Origin: Ettlia oleoabundans
Taxonomy: Eukaryota; Chlorophyta; Chlorophyceae; Chlamydomonadales
DNA length: 22,207 bases
Assembly: GCA_019693395.1 (NCBI GenBank)
Contig: JAAMXP010004328.1
Span: forward strand, 1,936-24,142
Direction of reading: 5' to 3'
Positions 1 through 10,039 of the stretch are shown piece by piece; positions within the stretch are counted from its first letter, which is position 1, and every line of letters begins with the position of its first letter. The notes under the pieces are model-generated. The model was not told the origin of the DNA and searched no databases. It saw only the letters and a program-made list of their open reading frames with translations. Made by a program: the position numbers and the translations under genes.

Positions 1-422
1 GGGGGTACGTCACTCGTGGCATGAACGGGGCTTCATGCTTTAAAAACGTTGGCAAAGGGCCGCACAATCTGGCCACATGTCGAAGCGCTAAAAATGCATG
101 CCTTGTGCACGACCTATATGTTGTGAGTATGGAAGATCATCGAGCGGGCCTGGAAAGGCACAGGTCGGCATGGCATACTGAAACACGCACGATGGTACAA
201 GGGGTGGCAGGTGAAGGAAGGAAAAGGGGAAGTGATCGCAAATGAATGGAGACTCTGGAAGCTCTCCCTGTATCACCAGGAGGTGGAGGGTGGAACATAT
301 ATGTGCTGGCACCTGAACACATGCTGGTGCAATGTCATGTCATAAACTCCGACAGCAATAGCAGCCAACTGCTTTTAGCTGTCCAGTGACATACTGCCAG
401 ATTCACAAGGGGCGTGACAGGG
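1..422. other. 3' flank of kinase A, no gene seen
   Basis: This stretch lies downstream of the kinase A stop codon (minus strand) and probably holds its 3' UTR and intergenic DNA. The short open frames on both strands show no recognisable domain, no splice-phase continuity and no composition like the neighbouring genes. A 10-bp palindrome (ACATATATGT, 295-304) and a short inverted repeat (GCACC/GGTGC, 309-330) are visible but not distinctive. I found no TGTAA poly(A) element on the minus strand here, so the transcript end cannot be placed. Confidence 0.6.
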
Positions 423-3400
423 CTATGCGCCTGGCTGCAGCGTGGAAGTGGGGCTCACTGCCGACTCTGCGCTGCTCACAGTGGGTGTGGCAAATGGAGA
501 GGCAAATGGGGAGGCCGCTGAAGCTCTGCCGTTGGCCGGGTGGGCAGTGGCAGATCTGCCGCCGCTATGGCTAGGGATATGCGCCGGCTTTGCCACTGCC
601 TCCTGTGTGGCCAATGCTGGTGTCGGGGGCGTGGGGGGTGGAGGGCGGGAAGCGTTGGCTGCAAGGCTTTGCACCTCCCCCAGTATGGTGTTGAAGGTGG
701 GCCGCCGCTCAGGATCCAGGTCCAGGCAGCGGCGCATGAGAGAGACCAGTGCATCGGGCGCGTCACTGGGGAACTCAAAAGGCAGTCGGCCTGCAAGGGG
801 AGGGGCATGGCAGCAGAAGTGAAAGGGGGTGGTGAAAACACATGTCAGTGAGGTGCTGCCGGTACCTGTTCCCTCTCCGTGTTTGCCGTGGGCCTCAGTC
901 TGTGACACTGCGCTTTGCAACCAACACCTTCCCCTCCTTCCTCAACCCACCTGAGCTCGCTTGGGCAAGCACACAGTGTGCCGAGATGCCCAGCCATGCA
1001 CGCTTGCTGTACCACATTTCCAGCAGGATGATGCCAAAAGAATAAACGTCTGAGGATTTGCTGAGCCTGCCCACAGATAACAGCTCAGGAGGCATGTAGG
1101 CGACTGCAAAAGGGGCGGCAAGATGGTCAAGAGAGGATGAGTTGCTTGTCGATGGCGGCACCAAATAACAGTCATTGAGGTTAGTCAAGAGTTGTGCACA
1201 CTTAGAGAGAGGGAGATGCAAGTGGAAAAATGATGTACTGCGGCGAACGTGCAAGAGGGGCCAGACCTGAAGAGCTTAAACTGAGAGCAAATGTATATGC
1301 CCTGCCACCCCATCCCACACTCCATGTGCACACCCACACACGCACTTGTGCCAAAGGACGAACTATGCTGCTCCTCGGCCCCCGAAACCTGTTTGGCCAG
1401 ACCAAAATCAGCAACCTGCACAGCAGGGTAGCAGCGGGCAAAGCGGCGGGTGTCACAGGAAGCGGAGTGCAAGTCGATGTTGCTGGGCGTGGCTCAGCCG
1501 TCAGTACCAGCGCATCGCAAGAACCAGCGTGGGCCCCCTGCAGAACACCCACCTTGCAAATCCAGCGCCGCTGGTCCTTCATTGCGCTTGTGAGTAGGAC
1601 GTTGTTGGGTGTCAGATCCCCGTGAATGATATCATGGCTGTGCAGGTACCCGCAAGCGCCTGGTAGGGGAAGAGGCACGGCAAGCACAGAACACGTGTCG
1701 AGCAGGAGGGGCACAGCAGCTTTCAAGCGCGGGGCCCAATTTTGCCACATATGGCACTGAACATGCATTGCAAGCCCTTATATGTGCCATTGGAAGGTGC
1801 TGATGGCGGATGGGCATGCACCCCTGCGCCCCAACCAGCTGGTGGCCTGCCACGCCTGCTGCGCTTGCTTGCAACACGACAATCGCACCTGCAATTTCCA
1901 GCGCCGCTGCTAGAATGGCCTGCAGGTTGGGTCCGTCCTGGGAGCGCAACAGGGAACCTTTGTCGATGGCATCCGTCAAGGACCCCTTTGAGCAGTACTC
2001 CTGCACAATCCACACCTGCTGCTGGAGCCTGCCCATGCTGGGCACCTGCAACAGATGCACAGGGGCATGAGATTTGCCTCAAGCGTTCAGGTTTAAGAGG
2101 ACTGAGAACTGGCTTTTCCTAGATACAAAAGCAATAAAGCAGAAAACCGAACACTGTCCATTGAAAGCAGCAAAGGACAGGCACACAGTATTAATGCCAA
2201 AGCAGGAGGGGCGTGTCGACTGCCCAGGCAATGCCACGCACCGACGTCACCCAAAACACACCCATGCATGCAGGGCCAGTCAAGGATGCACATGCATACG
2301 AACCTCCTTTGAGCTTATTCCATGGCAGAAAGTGGTCACGATGTGTGGGTGGCTCAGGCTGCGCCCCAGAAGTGCCTCCACCTCAGCTGACTGCGAACCC
2401 TGTGGGGGTGGCCCCGATGCTTGCCGCGGCGAGGGCTTTGCCCCCGGCAGCGGCTCCCAGCACTCAATAATCTTCACTGCAACGCGCCCGCCCTGCAGTG
2501 CACTAGGGCGCTGTATATGAATCAGCTGACAGGAGGTACGCTCTGGTTGTTTGGGCAAGCAAGTGGGTGGAAGTTGTAAGCACCGCTGCCAAGTGAGATA
2601 CTCTGTCAAGAGCTGGTAATGCCACTTCAAACAAGCAGCTACAGCGGGAGCCTGTGTGGAAGGGCCACAGGGAGCACATCCACATCACTGCGGTGGCTGT
2701 GATATCACAGGCAGGCATGGAAGCTGGCTATGGCCCACTTTGCCCATGCAACTCACCTGCCACATGCCTCGGTAGCAGCGCCCATAAGAGCCCGTCCCAA
2801 CGAGGGGTCCCAGCTGCACCTCCTTCACCACCTCTGGCCGCATCTGGATGAAAGCAGGCATGAGTGTGTTCTCCAGACTGCCAACAGGGGTCTGCAGGCC
2901 ATGGAAAGCAGATAGAGGTAAGGCGGGGTGAAAACTGGCCAATCGGGGTGAAAACAACCTGGAACACGCAAGCAAAAACTGTTGCGGGCGTGGGAAGGAA
3001 ACCCTGCAAAGGCTGCACAAGAAATTGGGAATGACAACCCCAGCGATGAAGCAAGCAAGCACACAGGTAGTGTGTGCGCACCAGACTAAACTCGGTCGCG
3101 ATTGTGCTGGCGGCTGCACCGGCGCTGAGATTAGTCTGGGAGGGTGCGGGGCTGGGAGTAGTCGCCTGCTTGCTTCCCACATCACGTAAACCTTTCACTA
3201 GGCCAAAGAAGTAGACTGGCTTGCGTGGAGTGGTGGCGGCCGTGTCACTGGCCCCTTCTTCTGCTGCCTCTTTGGCTGCGTCCAAACAGGATGGGATGCC
3301 GATGTGCGGCATGCCGGCGCGCAGCTGCTCAATATCCGCAGGGCGGAAACGCATATGCAAAACGCCCGGCTGCTGAGAACCAGCCGCGCTTTGGCCGCCA

Positions 3401-5468
3401 TCACCGCTTCTGTTGCCAATTGAACGCACAGCAAGGCTGAACTCTTGTCTGCGGGCCACTGCCAGCATCTCAGCCTGCATTGGTGAGTGCAAGTGGGGTG
3501 GTTCAGCCATGTAGTTCGCGCCTGCAAATCAACAATATCCCTTGGAGCATACACACGATGGAAAGACCTCAATTGACATATGAAGAGGGTTTCCCTGGGG
3601 TTTGGTGCAAATGGCAAAATTCAGTGGAGCTGCCGCTGCTTGGAAAGCGGGGCAAAGGCTTGAGAAGCAGCAGTGGAGTGCCACGCTGGCAGGCCAAGGC
3701 AGCCACCTCACATCAAGGGAGTGCTCCTTCTGGGTGGTGGCAGGGCTGAAGTATGCCCAGAAATCAACAGCTTCCGGGCTGTTGGTGTCTCCTGGGCACG
3801 GCTCCAGCAGCAGATGGGGCATGTCACAGACGCGGCGGAAATTGTCGTTTGCGTACAAGATGCGCCAGATTGTGGTGGAGACATCCACAAGAATGATTCC
3901 CTCTGCAGGCAGGCAGCGACAGGTGAGCAATGAGACTCACGATGATTGATTGTGCCTAATGGAAACTGATGACGGTGATGCCGACAGAGCGTGATGCCAC
4001 CACATCAAGCCTACCGTGGAAAGCGTCCAGTGTGCGACTGAAGTAGGTGTCAGCAGCCACAGCGCGATCCATTTCCCGCTGCTGCAGCGTCATTACCTGT
4101 GCCACACAAAGCAGATGAGGGCCTTATCAACTCCAATATCGTAAGTGTTGAATGGCGAGCCAGCATAAAAAATATATAACAAGGCGGACATATGTGGATT
4201 TGCCCTAGTGGTGCTAGCAGCCACATCGCCGGCTCACCAGGTCTCGCTCCATCTCGCGCACCACAATCTCGGCAAAGTGGGCCAGCATGGCGTACTTGAC
4301 GGCATCAAACTGACGGGGCCGTGTGTCGAACACGCACAGTGTGCCTGCATCAGGGACAATGATTGACAACAACACACAATGAGGCGAAGAGATTGGGTGC
4401 CAACCGCTGCTCACGATGCCATCCCCACCCACCGTAACGGTGTCCCTCCCTATGCGATGAAACCAGCGGTGCGCCAGCGTAAAACCTAAGGTAGGGTGGG
4501 CCGGTGACGAAGGCAGCGTTTTGGAACCTGCAGGCACCCAGCATTTCCAGGGGGAGGCTGTGGTCAGGTGTGTTCCATGCCGGCCTCACACACTCATCTG
4601 GCTTCACCGATGCAGGTAAGCTAATGTCCAGGGAGAAGCAAAGGCGCAATCAGCGTTGTCCTGTGTGAGGCAGGGAGAGGTGCTCACCTGACGTCTTCCA
4701 ATGCGTTTTCCACCACCAGGATCTGGGGCGTCTTGCAGGCCAGCAGACGGTCGCAAAAGCTGCCCTCCCGCTGGGTGCTGCAGCCCCATTCATTTGGGCC
4801 CGATACAAAGTGCAGCTCCTGGCCTAGCAGCGTCACAGCTGCCACTGGCACTTCAAACATCTGCCGCATCAGCGCTGCAGGGCAGGAGAGCGTGGGATGC
4901 CGGCAGTGGATGGGGCACACAAGCGTGTGAGGGCCCCAACACCCATTTGCCATGGTATGCAGTGCTTGGTTAGTTGATGCAATCACAGGCATGGCCATGG
5001 CTTTGAGAAGCTCCCACAGAGCTGGGCTGCAGACGAAACAAAGTGGAGGGTCTCGCCTGTCCTCCTCAACACCTGTGATGACGTCAAACTTAGGCTGTGG
5101 AGGCACGCCAATGAGCTCCAGCTCGCCCACTGATTTGAGTCGCCCTTCCTCATTGGGTGCTTCCATGAGTTGCGGGTCAGCTTGGGGAGCTGCCGGCACA
5201 TCAAGCTGCGGCTTCTGCTGTGGCTGGTCAGGTGTGGTGGTCCCCTCAGGCGCCACTCTGGACAGCACCCGCGTCACTGCCAGTGGCGGCGCTGCCCCTT
5301 TTGGTGAGGCGCCTTCCTGCAATGCAGCAGGGCAGATGGGGCTGTTTATCGGCCATTGCGGTGCAGAATGGTTGACTTTGGCACCAGCTTGTAGTAGTAT
5401 AAGCGGGCGACGTGACCTTGCTATATGCCGAAACTTACGGTCGGTGGGCGCGAGACGCACGCGCCCAT
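423..5468 (-). CDS. Kinase A: lipid-anchored GAF-PAS-TKL-like protein kinase (15 exons, 835 aa)
   Basis: Predicted signalling kinase with N-terminal sensor domains. Exons, 5' to 3' on the minus strand: 5468-5439, 5316-5073, 4874-4688, 4527-4433, 4344-4238, 4096-4015, 3902-3712, 3474-3082, 2891-2757, 2492-2304, 2045-1889, 1659-1553, 1415-1346, 1103-951, 790-423; all joins keep phase. Seen: an MGACVS start; a GAF domain at about residues 66-221 (EEGRL start, GSFCD motif, YAGAPL, TLCVFD); a helical linker at about 222-248; a PAS-like module at about 249-435 (WRILYANDNFRR, VYFFG); then the kinase with G-loop GTGSYG 475-480, VAVK Lys495, HGDLTPNN 616-623 (Asp618), DFG 642-644, PPE 667-669, DVYSFG, and a Pro/Ala/Ser-rich tail. 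The kinase resembles plant/algal TKL (Raf-like) enzymes by family knowledge. Gly replaces Arg in HRD and Thr replaces the following Lys, so activity needs testing. The GAF/PAS ligand is unknown. The start is chosen because kinase B has the same 30-nt first exon. It is divergent with PRMT4. Confidence 0.92.
5439..5468 (-). other. First exon of kinase A: N-myristoylation/palmitoylation signal
   Basis: The 30-nt exon encodes MGACVSRPPT and ends at a strong donor, GTAAGT (5438-5433). Gly2 with Ser6 fits the N-myristoyltransferase consensus (MGxxxS/T), and Cys4 is a likely palmitoylation site. The ATG has G at -3 and G at +4. The next acceptor, at 5317, joins in phase 0. Kinase B has a matching exon at 16485-16514, which is the main reason to believe it. 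Confidence 0.82.
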
Positions 5469-5918
5469 TGCTAGAAGATTATCACAGCTCTACCTCCGTG
5501 TTTTAAGGGACCGCCTCCCTGAACAGTTGCTTTGTTGGGGGCAGGCGCCACAGAGTCACTGAGTTTGCAAACCCGGGCAAATGAACAGCAACACCACGAA
5601 TTTCGTATTGCAAGTGCCGCTACTGTTGGTAGCCACGCACTTGACAGGGCACGACAGGGCGCGAAAGCCAGGTTGGCAGTGTCCAGCCGGAGCCAGGGAT
5701 GCCTGTTTGGCAAGCCATCATGCGTTCGCGTGCGATCTGAAGACCTGACTCTTGCAAGCGCCAGCAGGCGCACTCCTGTTGCAACCTGCACGGGCATATT
5801 TCGCACTTGGTTGCCGCGTCTTGCACGCCGCCATCGTCGCCATCTCCGGCTCAATTGGATTGATCAGGAAAATCTGGTCCGCCCGGCGGCTAGCAGCGGT
5901 GGTTTTCGTTCAGGCAGG
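5469..5918. promoter_or_regulatory. Divergent 5' region between kinase A and PRMT4
   Basis: Only 450 bp separate the kinase A start codon (minus) from the PRMT4 start codon (plus), so both promoters and 5' UTRs must lie here or overlap the genes. No clear TATA box is visible. An ATTGG (reverse CCAAT) occurs near 5855. The frame of PRMT4 exon 1 stays open back to 5532, but that stretch shows no PRMT-like sequence, so I treat it as 5' UTR/promoter. Confidence 0.5.
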
Positions 5919-8900
5919 ATGGGAGCTGGGCTGCTCTTGGGCAGTGCAGCCCTGAGCGTCATAAACGAGTCCCAAGGAAGCGCATGTCTTGCGACCAGCG
6001 AGCAACAGGTGCAGCTGCGCTTGCAACAGGAAGCGGGCCGTCAAGCACTATTGATGCACGACGAGGCGGATGCGATCGTGCACCGCTTGGCCTTGGACGC
6101 AAGCAAGGTGGGATGCAGGACAGCGTCGTGGGTGTCGGAAGTGTGCCAAGTGTGCATGCACACATGCAAGCTGCCGTCACCGCTGCCAACAACAAGCCCG
6201 AGCTGCAGCCTGCTCCCTGCTCCAGACAGCCTCGCTGGTTAGCGCGCCCCCCCCGCCCTTGCTGACATGCAGGTGTGGCAGGCAGGCAGCAACGTGCTGA
6301 TGTTGCGGGGTCCGGCTGGGCCAGGCGGCGCCGCACTTTCCACCCTTATCCTTCGCGCCGTGGATGCGCAGGGGGCAAGTGCGCTGCAAGAGTTGCACAA
6401 TTATGCCAGCCAGGGTGGTTCAGCAGAAGCATCAGGCCAAGCGGCGCAGCGACCGCAGGATGCGGCGCAGCCCCCCGCTAACCCACAGCAGGAGCAGCAG
6501 CAGCGGCAGGGAGACGGGGAGGCATTGGGAGGTGCCTGCCACTTTGACCAAAAGACGGACAAGGGCAGCGCAGACCTTTGTGAGCACTCTGCTGCAGTAT
6601 GTCGCTGCCTTTGCCTCCGATGATTGCCTTTGCCTGGCTTGGCATGTGCAAATTGCAGGGATTGCAGACCAAGGGGTGGGGACCCCCGCCCCCCCCCCCC
6701 AAGGGATCCCCGCCCATGGGGCTTCATGCCCGCTTGTACCTCCATGCCAGGCCAGCGCCATTCAAACCCAACCTTTGCATCCTGACTTTTCGCTGCTTCG
6801 CCTCACTGCCTCCGCAGACTTTCATTACTATGGCTGCCTTCAACACCAGCAGAACATGTTGCAGGACTACATTAGGACAGGTGCGCTGCCACAGCGGCGA
6901 CGCTTTCTCTTGGGAGTAGCGTTGCAATGCCACCTGCCTGACGGCTGCCTGTGACTGCCGGGCTGGGGTGTGACGGGTGCATGCAAGTACTGGTGGGCTG
7001 CATGCCTCGGGCTGCTGCACGGCTGGAAAGCTTGATCTATTCAGACGTGGAGCTGGCTGTTGGCCTGGCTCTCGCTGTCCACCTCCCTGCCTCCTGCCTC
7101 ACTGCCTGCCTGCCAGCTTGTCTGCTCTAGTCTGGTCTGGTGCAGTCGTGTCTGATCTTCTCTTGCAGCTTATCACACGCTCAAAAAGGTGCTCAAGTCA
7201 TTAGATTGACAAGCCTGGCAGCCGGCTTCTGCTGCTTCCCCGCAGGCACCTACTACGCCGCCATCCTGGAGAACCCGGCAGACTTTGAGGGCAAGGCGGT
7301 GATGGATGTGGGTTGTGGATCAGGCATCCTCTCCCTTTTTGCAGCGCAGGTGGGACCTTGTGCGCTGCCACTAAGTCAGGCCCAGCTGGCCTGCTGCACT
7401 ACTGCCGCACAACCCACACACACACATGCACCAGCGGCACTTGGTTGCAGCTTGCCTGTCAGCACAGTGCCATGTTCCGGCGCTGTTTGCCTGCTGAGTT
7501 TCCGCCTGCTGCATTCCTTTCTGGCCAGCCTCCCTCCACTGCGCTGACCGCCACTCCGCTGTGACACCCACCCACATGGTTTGCCCTGCTGCAGGCGGGT
7601 GCGCGTGTGGTGTATGCAGTGGAGGCCAGCGACATGGCACACCACGCACGCCGTTTGGCTGCCACAAACCCCGCCATAGGGGACCGAATCCGCGTGCTGC
7701 ATGGCAAGGTGGAGGAGGTGGAACTGCCCGAGAAGGTGGGTGGGCACCCTTTGCAGAGGAGGGGCACACGTGGGCATCCGTCGCGCAATGACTTTTGCAG
7801 CGTATGCCTGCCCTTGCTGTTGGAGTATCACAGTGTCCAGTCATGCGGTGCGTGGAGTGTGATGTTGTCAGGAAAGCCGTGCCTGTCCCCCACACAGGTT
7901 GATGTGCTTGTCAGCGAGCCAATGGGCACCCTGCTGGTGAACGAGCGCATGATTGAGAGCTACCTGTTTGCACGGGACAAGCACCTCAAGACAGGGGGTG
8001 GGTACCGGCTGCCGGCGTGCACCTGCTTGTCTGCCTGCCCAAGCTCCCTTCTGCCTTGCGCCATCCAGCAACAGGCGGTGTGCTGGGTGCAGTGACCAAA
8101 GGCGCCGGGCTGCTGGCTGCTTCCGCCGCATTGCTCGTTGCTCTGCTCTTTTAGCAAACGTCCTTCGCTCAAGCATTTGATTCCAACAAAACATAGGCGC
8201 TGAATGCCGCTTGGCCTGCTTACTTCGCGTTATACCGCCCCGTTGGTGGCACGATCCAACCCCCATGTGTCAGCCCCGTCCTCCTGCACCTCCATCCTTG
8301 CCCTTTCTGACACCCTTCCTTGCACTCTGCAGGCAAGATGTTCCCGCGCCTGGGCCGCGTGCATGTGTGTGCATACAGCGACGAGGGGCTGTACAGCGAG
8401 GTGGCACAGAAGAGCACGTTCTTCCAGACTAACGACTTTTATGGAGTCAACCTCACTGCGCTGCATGGCCCCGCCACCACCGGTTACTTTGGGCAGGTGC
8501 GCTGCGATGTCCATCCATCCTGGCCTGCATACACTTATCGTAATCAAAGTAGGACAGCGCTTGCACCCATCCCGCCTGGCCTCGCCATCACGTCAGCCCT
8601 ACTCAAATCATACCCACGCATCATATCACACCCACGCCCCCCCCCTTCCCGTCATCCTGTTTGTCCCTTATCTCCCCAGCAGGTGGTGGTGGACCAGATT
8701 CCCCCCAACGTGCTGGTGTCCAACTGCGTCACAGCCACCTTCGACTTCATGTCCATCACTGAGCAGGAGCTGTATGACATCACCATACCACTCAGCCTGC
8801 AAGTGGCCGTGCCCTGCACAGGTGCGCTGCGTGCACAAGGCTTGCCAATTCTTTGGCCTGTGCCAACACTGCTCGGCTGAAGGCTCACATTGAGTGCCAG

Positions 8901-10039
8901 CGCTGGCGGTCTACTGGTTTTTAATCATCTGCCCTTGATCAGTTGGTGTGCCTGGATTGCTGCCTGCCTTAAAGGCGGGTCGCCTGGAGCCCTGCTGTGC
9001 TGCGGCTGCAGTGTGCCAGGGAGCAGCGCCTTGCTTTACTTTCGCTGCAGCCTCACTTAAGCCAGCTGCACACTTTCCAGTCTCACTGTGGTTCTGCCTG
9101 CTGCCTGATGCCCTGCAGTGCACGGTGTGGCGTCCTGGTTTGACGTGCTGTTTGATGGCAGCCAGACGCAGCGCTGGCTCTCCACCGCCCCAGGGCTGCC
9201 TGTCACGCACTGGTGCGCACACCGATACCTGGGCAGCGTGGTGGGCATAGGGTCACGGGTATTGCCTGGGGCTGTGCCATCGCCGAGCAGGCTTTATTGA
9301 ACAGGCATGACAGCCGGCACAGCCTGCACTTGCATCCCATGCCCGCCTGTCTCCTATGCGCTTGCAGGTTCCAGCTGAGGTGTCTGATGGAGCAGCCGCT
9401 GACTGTTGCGCAGCCGGGTGCCACAGTGAGCGGCGTGATGCGGCTGGTGGCGCACAGCCGGCAGAGCTACGACGTGCACGTCACGCTGCGGGCGCCGCCG
9501 CTGCAGCCTGGGGGCCCCATGCAGGTGAGGCACAGCATGCCATCCCGCAACATGCACGCTGATGGGTTTGGGGCGAGGCCGCGCCGCGTACTGCTGTTGC
9601 CTGACTCCAGCCTCTCCAAAAAACGAACTGAAATAAACTATATCCCATCAGCGCCATGCAGCTAGCCACTTCTTCTTCCCTTGCAACTCCCCATGCTGCC
9701 ACATGCCTGTCAGATGCACTGGCATGGGGAGTTGCCGTCCACTTCAGTCGTTTGTCCTATCTGCCTGCTGCCCACCTGCAGGAGTCGCGGGGCAAGTTTG
9801 ACCTCAAGGAGCCCTACTACCGCCAGCAGCTGCAGTGGGCGATGCAAGTGGCGCAGTCAGTGGCCGCAGATGGCGGCGACTCAGCAGCGGCAACCCAGCA
9901 GCCGCAGGCGGCAGCTGTGCAGGGTTTGCAGGTGCCAGTGCAGGAGCAGGAGCAGAAGCAGCCGGGGGGGAGGCAGGGTTCACATGCATCGGTGCAGGAG
10001 CAGGAGCAGCTGCCGGCGCAGGTGGCTGAGGGGTGCTGA
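5919..10039 (+). CDS. PRMT4: Type I protein arginine methyltransferase, PRMT4/CARM1 type (11 exons, 555 aa)
   Basis: Transfers methyl groups from S-adenosylmethionine to arginines of histone H3 and other nuclear proteins, giving asymmetric dimethylarginine (family knowledge). Exons: 5919-6107, 6273-6531, 6818-6880, 7246-7349, 7595-7735, 7898-7997, 8333-8496, 8683-8821, 9119-9212, 9368-9524, 9782-10039; all phases agree. Residues 1 to about 125 resemble the CARM1 N-terminal PH-like domain. Then come FHYYG (151-155), [17 protein letters not shown] (159-175), motif I DVGCGSG (191-197), post-I YAVEAS with acidic Glu215, the double-E loop [15 protein letters not shown] (258-272; Glu259, Glu268), the THW loop (416-418, Trp split by an intron) and the C-terminal signature FDLKEPYYR (476-484). 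A glutamine-rich tail of about 70 residues follows. The ATG at 5919 (A at -3, G at +4) is chosen because the PH-like domain starts just after it. All catalytic residues are present, so it should be active. Confidence 0.95.
9934..10016 (+). repeat. Gln/Glu-rich repeat in the PRMT4 C-terminal tail
   Basis: The sequence CAGGAGCAGGAGCAG occurs twice and encodes QEQEQ within two related segments ([10 protein letters not shown] and ASVQEQEQL). It follows the conserved PRMT4 core and lies in a low-complexity tail, probably disordered. The surrounding residues are also rich in Gln and Ala. Confidence 0.75.

Noticed and set aside
4684..5460. Kinase A starting at the in-frame codon at 5460 and reading through exon 2 and intron 2
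   Set aside because: This needs intronic sequence between GAF segments to be translated. The 30-nt first exon conserved with kinase B, plus splice joins at 5438/5317 and 5072/4875, give a better GAF domain.
5532..5918. In-frame N-terminal extension of PRMT4 by 129 codons
   Set aside because: The frame is open, but the sequence has no resemblance to PRMT4, whereas the PH-like domain begins just after the Met at 5919.
7376..7895. Minus-strand open frames across PRMT4 introns
   Set aside because: They run through well-defined splice sites of PRMT4 and encode Cys/His/Pro/Ala-rich noise with no domain.
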